DNA of 50,032 nucleotides. Origin: Polychytrium aggregatum (lineage: Eukaryota > Chytridiomycota > Chytridiomycetes > Polychytriales). The position numbers and the translations under genes were made by a program. The notes under the pieces are model-generated. The model was not told where the DNA came from. It ran no database searches and saw only the letters and a list, made by a program, of their open reading frames with translations. The stretch is from the NCBI RefSeq assembly GCF_025602895.1, contig NW_026516417.1, positions 1 through 50,032 on the forward strand, written 5' to 3'. Of the stretch, positions 44,949-50,032 are shown piece after piece. The number at the start of each line of letters is the position of its first letter. The first letter of the stretch is position 1.

Positions 44949-45792
44949 GTTTGCAAGCGCTTGGGAGTGTGGGAGCAAGTAACCTGCTAGCCGAACGACT
45001 TGCGGTTGTCTCTGATATACCAAGACAGGATGCGCCGTGCGGATCGGTGATGCGGCTGCCCTCCTCCTCCGCCCGCCCGCCAGCAAGTGCCTCCCGAAAG
45101 GGTATCCCCAACACCAAAAATGGCCGTGCGCACCCCGTCGCAGGCCAATCGCATCGCCCGGGACATCGGCAGCCTGTGGCGCCGGTGTGCTGAAACGCCG
45201 TGCGACGAGATGCCAAAAGGCCGTCGATCGGTGCGACCCTGGTCCAGACACAGCCCTGGCTCGGCCGTGTCCCAAGCGGGCTGTGCTGTAGCGCCAGGCT
45301 GCGCGGCCGTCGCACTGCAGCCTCCGCCCGGGGCACACAGCGTCGGCATCAATCCTGAAACACAAGCGGGCCCCACCCTGTGTGCCCATCGGCCCCGCAC
45401 CCCCACGGACGGCGCATCGGGCCCACGCGCACATGAAACATGTGGCATCGTGCGACGTGGTACGCGAGGACGGCGTCGATTGGTGCGGCTTTGGTCTCAG
45501 ATTCGATCACCCTTCGTGGGCCAGGGTGCCACAGGAGAACACAAGGATCGTCTGGCAGGGGCACCCAGCCAAGCGCAATGCCGGGTCGGCCAGTCTCAGC
45601 CCCGCCGTCGTGCCACAGAGCGCATGGTGTTCCCGCATCGTCCAGATTTGGTTTCGTTCGCGGCAAGGCGTGCGAGCCCAGCATCTGCCGGTCCTCCGTC
45701 AGCTTAGGGATTCTAAAATCGGGTGCCTCGACCCTGCCCCAAGAGCGCACTGCAGACACGCACGGTACTTGCCTTCAAACTCCAACGGCATC
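44949..45792. promoter_or_regulatory. Bidirectional promoter region of GTPases C and D
   Basis: 844 bp, GC-rich, between outward-facing start codons. A weak TATA-like GTATATCA lies at 45020-45013 on the minus strand, about 65 bp upstream of C. No TATA was seen for D. Some short words are shared with the A/B promoter. ORFs crossing it are compositional. Confidence 0.5.
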
Positions 45793-47934
45793 ATGGTTGC
45801 TGCCAATATGCCGACGGTGGAGGTCATCGAGCACCATGTTATCAGCCCGTATCCGAGCCAACCGTATTCCGGCCCCAGGCGGGAGATTGTGCTCTTGATC
45901 CTCGGCGAGACAGGAGTCGGAAAATCGACCTTCATCAACGCCCTGCCCAACTACTTGCTGTTCAATAGCATCGACGAGATCCGAGAGGACCGGATCATCA
46001 ACCTCATCCCCACAAGTTTTTACGTTTTCGAGCCTGGGGCTCTGACCGACGGAAAGCTGATCGAGTCGGGACAACTCTCGTTCCGATCCAACGCTGGTAA
46101 GTCATCCGGTCCAGCAATGGTGACGAATGCAATGTTGTGTGCATCGACTCGGTGGTGCGTGCAGCCGGTTATGTGAACGTGCCTATCCCCTGAGCCAGCA
46201 GTCCACTTTGACTCAGATTCCGCATGGAAGAACGAAGTCCGGGGCCAGGGCCAGTCATCGACTCAGTCCCCACACACCTACGTGCTCGACACCGAGCTCA
46301 GCAACGGAGAGCCTGTGACGGTCAAGTTCATCGACACTCCTGGCATGGGCGACACCCGAGGCGTCGAGCAGGACAAGAAAAACATGGACAACATCATCCA
46401 GTACATTGCCAACTACGAGAAAATCCACGGCATCCTCATTCTCCTGAAGCCCAACCAGAGCCGCCTGACAACGTTCTTCCGATTCTGTGTCATGGAGCTG
46501 CTGCGGAGCTTGCACCGCGAGTGCGTCAAGAACATGGTCTTCCTCTTCACCAACGCCCAGAGCACCAACTTCCGCCCTGGAGACACGATGGACTCTCTCC
46601 TGCCGCTCATTGAACAGATTTCGAAAGATTCCAGAGTCTCCATCTTCCTCCGGAACGAAAACATGTTTATGATCGACAATGAAGCCTATCGGTACCTGCT
46701 GGCGAAAAACAAGGTCAAATTCGAGGAAGAGGAAGAGAGAAAGTTCCTCATCTCATGGGAAATGTCATCCAGCGCCTGTCGCAAGCTTCTCGACGTGGTT
46801 TCAAGTCTCACGCCTCATGAAACCCAACAGACCACCACCCTGTATCTGGTTCGAGACAAAGTCCTCGAGCTTTGCAAGCCTCTGGGCGACGTTGCCGCCA
46901 TGATCGTGACAAATCAGAGCAACATTGAAAACAAAATCATGACCTTGCAGACTGCAGCCAATTCCGTGAAAGATCTCGACAAGATTTTGAACATCAAGGT
47001 GAACACCCCCGTCAAGCGCGAGATCGATCGCCCCACGACCGTGTGCACCAACCCAGGCTGCGTCCGATATATTCAAGATGAGTTTGGGAATAACTTGACC
47101 CATTACATCACCCGATGCCACAAGCCATGCTATCTAAAGAGGGTTCCCGTTCAAACGATCGGCGACCCTCAACTCGCGCTCTGCGCGCAAATGCAAAACG
47201 ATCACTGTGTCCGCTGCACCCATAGCTTTCGAGAGCACATGCACATCAAATGGGAGCTCGTGTTTCAAAAAAAGTCCGTCATCGACCCCAATATCAAGGA
47301 TCAAATCGCTCAACAAAAGGACCGCCAGTCAAAGGTCCAGGCAACCATCAAGGAGCTGAAGAGTTATCAGAAGCAGCTGGTGAAAGAGCAGAAGCGTATC
47401 ATGAAAATCAGCGCCAAATTCTCTGCGTTTGTCAAGAATAACGGCATCGTTCTCTACAACGATGCCATGCTGGACTATCTCGACCATCTGATCAAAGACG
47501 CTCGAGAATCCTTCGGTGGTGATGTCGGAGCCCGAGAGGAGAAGATCAAAGGGCTGGAAGAGCTCAAGGCTATCTATGTCACTGAGCGAAAGGTGCTCTC
47601 AGAAGGCATTCGGATGAAGATGTTATTCGCTCCAAGTGTGAACGACATCAAAAAGCTGATGGATGAGCTCGTGAACATGGAGTTCTCGGGCCAGTTCTTC
47701 AAGAGCTTTGACCTGCCCACGGACTACACCGAGGAGAATGGAATAGGCTCACAAGAGCGCACCGTCAAACCACAGCCACTGAACAACGGTTCTTTGGTTG
47801 GTGCTGCTGGCACTGCCCAGGCGCAGCTGCCCACCCCGGCAATAAGACCTCCGGCGCCATACACCCCTATTTACGATAAACCCAGGGTCGGTGTCAAAGA
47901 ATTCTTCTCCAAGTTCAAGTTTTCACGCTCCTAG
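45793..47934 (+). CDS. GTPase D: type 1 AIG1-like GTPase, 673 aa
   Basis: Exons 45793-46096 and 46217-47934 (phase 1), giving a compact 673 residues. P-loop ILGETGVGKST, GQSSTQSP, DTPGMGDTRG, FTNAQS in the G4 position, and MIDNEAYRYLLAK after the G domain. The Cys/His cluster is complete and aligns with A: CTNPGC, CHKPC, GDPQLALC, CVRCTHSFREHMH. Coiled coil and a conserved helical segment with NNGIVLYNDAMLDYLDHLI (also near-identical in A) follow. The low-complexity tail is short (about 60 residues) and ends in VKEFFSKFKFSRS, comparable to A's basic amphipathic end. Closest to A by eye. The start ATG 45793 has a second Met six codons on; either could be used. Upstream partner C is transcribed away; E follows in tandem. 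Confidence 0.9.
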
Positions 47935-48773
47935 ACAGAGCCTCGTACTCTTCGGCTCTCCCAAGTTCCTGCTCTCACGGCTTGGCGTCTCATAAACACA
48001 CCAGCGGGTGCTGATATCTATTCCAGCCACAAATACAGTCGGTCCAGAAAGAAACGGGACAGTTCCTTCCTGGCTTCAGATCTCTGAACTCGGGTGATGA
48101 GACGCTCATCTACCGCTCCGGGCGGATGACGGACCCTGGTCGGGCGCTTTCGATGTCCGTGAGTAGTATTCCGACCCTTGATGCCTCCCAACACTGTCAG
48201 TCGCACCGAGACTCGCTTGGTGGCGGACTGCCGCGGTTTCACCCCAGGCTCGACCCAACGCTGTGCTTTGTCAGGCCGCTGTGCGATCCCATGCCATCCG
48301 GATCTCGAAGCAGCGCTCGATCTGATGTCTGGCCAATCGGAGGAGGTCAAGTCGACTCCTTGTGTTTCATCTTTGACCCATTCCCGGCGGTGTGGCTCGG
48401 TCACAGCGACGTCTGGGGTGCACATGTTTCAGATACGGTGGCACATGTCGTCGCAGTCGCTGGCGGGAGCTCATGCTGTGGGACCTCTCGGGACCCGGGC
48501 TGACACTTTCCGAGTCCCATGGCCAGTCAAGGTGCGAGCGCCGCGACAGAAGCAAGACTCGATCACTAGTCCTCGCAAGAAGCGGCAACAAGATAGATGG
48601 CATGGCCAAGCAAGTCACACAGCGACCCACATTTGGGAGTTTGCAGCGACAAGACAGCCGCCTCACCCGACAGAAATGGCCATGAGACAGCTGCCCAAAG
48701 ACTGCCCAGAGGAACCTCGTCGCTCTAGCTGCTGTCCGGCATCCTCACCACGAGCTCCGTAGCGTATCCCGGC
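47935..48773 (+). other. Gap between GTPases D and E
   Basis: Presumed 3' end of D and promoter of E. Contains the right copy of the 52-nt dispersed element (48036-48087). No TATA box or gene recognised. Confidence 0.4.
48036..48087 (+). repeat. Dispersed 52-nt element, right copy
   Basis: 45 of 52 positions match 31765-31816 in the same plus-strand orientation; 102 bp past the stop codon of GTPase D. Confidence 0.85.
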
Positions 48774-50032
48774 ATGGCATCGAAGCGCATCGACGGGTTT
48801 CGCTCAGTATTCTCGCCCTCGCCCTCAACCTCGGCGCCGCACCATGCACCCGCCTCCGAACCCGTGATCCTGGTCTTTGGCGAGACGGGCGTTGGAAAGT
48901 CGACGTTCATCAATGCACTGGCAAACTACCTGAGCTTTTCCGACATCGACAGCGTTGATCAAGGCAATATGAAGATCATGATCCCGACGCAGTTCTCGCT
49001 GCACGACTTTGAGGCCACGGGACACGGGACGATGTTCAAATCAGGCAATCTCACACTCAAGTCGACCCACGGTAGGCTCGCATAAGATCCTCGGCGATTT
49101 GTTGTGTTGAACAAGCAGTCGCAGTCGCATTTTGCCTCGCACTGCCCCTCAGTATTGACTAACCGCCCGGGTCTCTGGCCAGAATCGACGACCGACAATG
49201 AACAGCACATTGTCGGACGATCCTCAACACAAAGCCCCCGCACCTACATCCTGGAGACGCAGCTCGATTCGGGTCGGCATGTGTCCATCAGAATCATCGA
49301 CACCCCCGGACTGGGCGACACCCGGGGCTTTGACCAAGACCGACGAAACGTCGAAAACATCATCGGTTATCTCTCCCACTACGACAACATCAGTGCTGTG
49401 TTTCTTCTGCTCAAGTCCGACGTGACCCGGACGACGATTCCGTTCAAGTTTTGTTTCAAGGAGCTGCTCAAGAACCTGCACAAGCGCTGTGCCAACAATG
49501 TTATGTTCATGCTCACGCATTCACGAAGCTCCTTTTTCCGGAATGGCGACACGATTTCCAGCTTGACTGCGCTGCTGGAGGAGATCAAGCGGGAGTCCGG
49601 GGTCGAGATTCCGATTGCGAATAACGTCTTCATGATCGACAACGAGGCGTTCCGCTTCCTGGTTGCCAAACACAAGATGGAGTTTTCGGACACTGAGCGA
49701 AACCAGTTCCGCTCCTCGTGGGAGAAATCGACCAAGACATCTCGGAAGCTGATCCAAGCCATTGCCGAGATTGAGCCCTGCGAGACCGAAAGCTCCGTGT
49801 TCCTCCTGAGCACTCGGCGCTGCTTCATAAAGCTGTGCAAGTTCTCGGCCCATGTCACCAACCTGGAGGAAGCCACAGAGAAGGTGATCAGAGAGCAACG
49901 GTCTCTCCTGGAGTCGACCCGGGCCGATATTGCCGAGGCCAAGCGCACCCTGACGACGACCCTCAACATCCCCGTCAAGTACAAGCTGTCCCACTCGATG
50001 ACCGTCTGCACCAACAAGAGCTGCACCAAGGT
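48774..50032 (+). CDS. GTPase E: type 1 AIG1-like GTPase, cut by the window end
   Basis: Exons 48774-49071 and 49183 onwards (phase 1), open to the last base. Visible: FGETGVGKSTFINALANYL, GRSSTQSP (Arg where the others have Gln), DTPGLGDTRGF, LTHSRS at G4, MIDNEAFRFLVAK and the first pair of the Cys/His cluster, CTNKSC, at the very end. No extra N-terminal domain, so it belongs with A and D. It is the most divergent of the type 1 set: SDVTRTTIPFKFCF replaces the KPNxSRLTxxFRFC seen in A and D. Confidence 0.9.

Noticed and set aside
44805..45434. Long minus-strand ORFs (up to 209 residues) upstream of GTPase C
   Set aside because: Arg/Ala/Pro-rich translation of GC-rich promoter DNA; only the short first exon of C (44948-44837) is supported.

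Overview
The window reads as nuclear DNA of a fungus, most likely an early-diverging zoosporic (chytrid-like) lineage. The GC-rich genes are broken by many short GT-AG introns of about 60-400 bp. The content is typically eukaryotic and fungal: a P5B-type ATPase, a RalGAP-alpha-like protein, a MAP kinase kinase, a DUF1640/FMP32-type mitochondrial protein and a TKL kinase with Sel1 repeats. No prokaryotic operon structure, rRNA, tRNA, CRISPR array or intact transposon was recognised. The placement is inferred from gene style; no marker gene fixes the species.

Left part (1-17084): a P5B ATPase on the minus strand leaves the window at base 1. It has a short segment (about 2985-3200) where the coding frame is broken several times. 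Next, on the plus strand, come a RalGAP-alpha-like gene of at least 21 exons (to 14225) and a six-exon MAPKK (14984-17084). About 2.2 kb without a recognisable gene follows.

Middle part (19334-31148): a membrane-anchored fusion of a GT14 (Branch) and a GT77-like glycosyltransferase (minus), a DUF1640/FMP32-type mitochondrial protein (minus), a stand-alone relative of the N-terminal glycosyltransferase-like half of plant L-arabinokinase (plus), and a 900-residue helical-bundle/TKL kinase/Sel1 protein (minus).

Right part (32334 to the end): five paralogous AIG1/GIMAP-like large GTPases, called A to E here. A (minus), D (plus) and E (plus, cut by the window end) are type 1: P-loop near the N-terminus and, in A and D, a full Cys/His cluster. 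B (plus) and C (minus) are type 2: an extra N-terminal domain before the P-loop GTPase and a reduced Cys/His cluster. A/B and C/D are both head-to-head type 1/type 2 pairs facing each other as an inverted duplication, with B and C convergent in the middle. All five share a phase-1 intron just before switch I. The layout, next to a possible MLKL/HeLo-like kinase, resembles clustered immune-type GTPases of animals. It is the best candidate in the window for an undescribed system; a defence or cell-death role is a hypothesis only.
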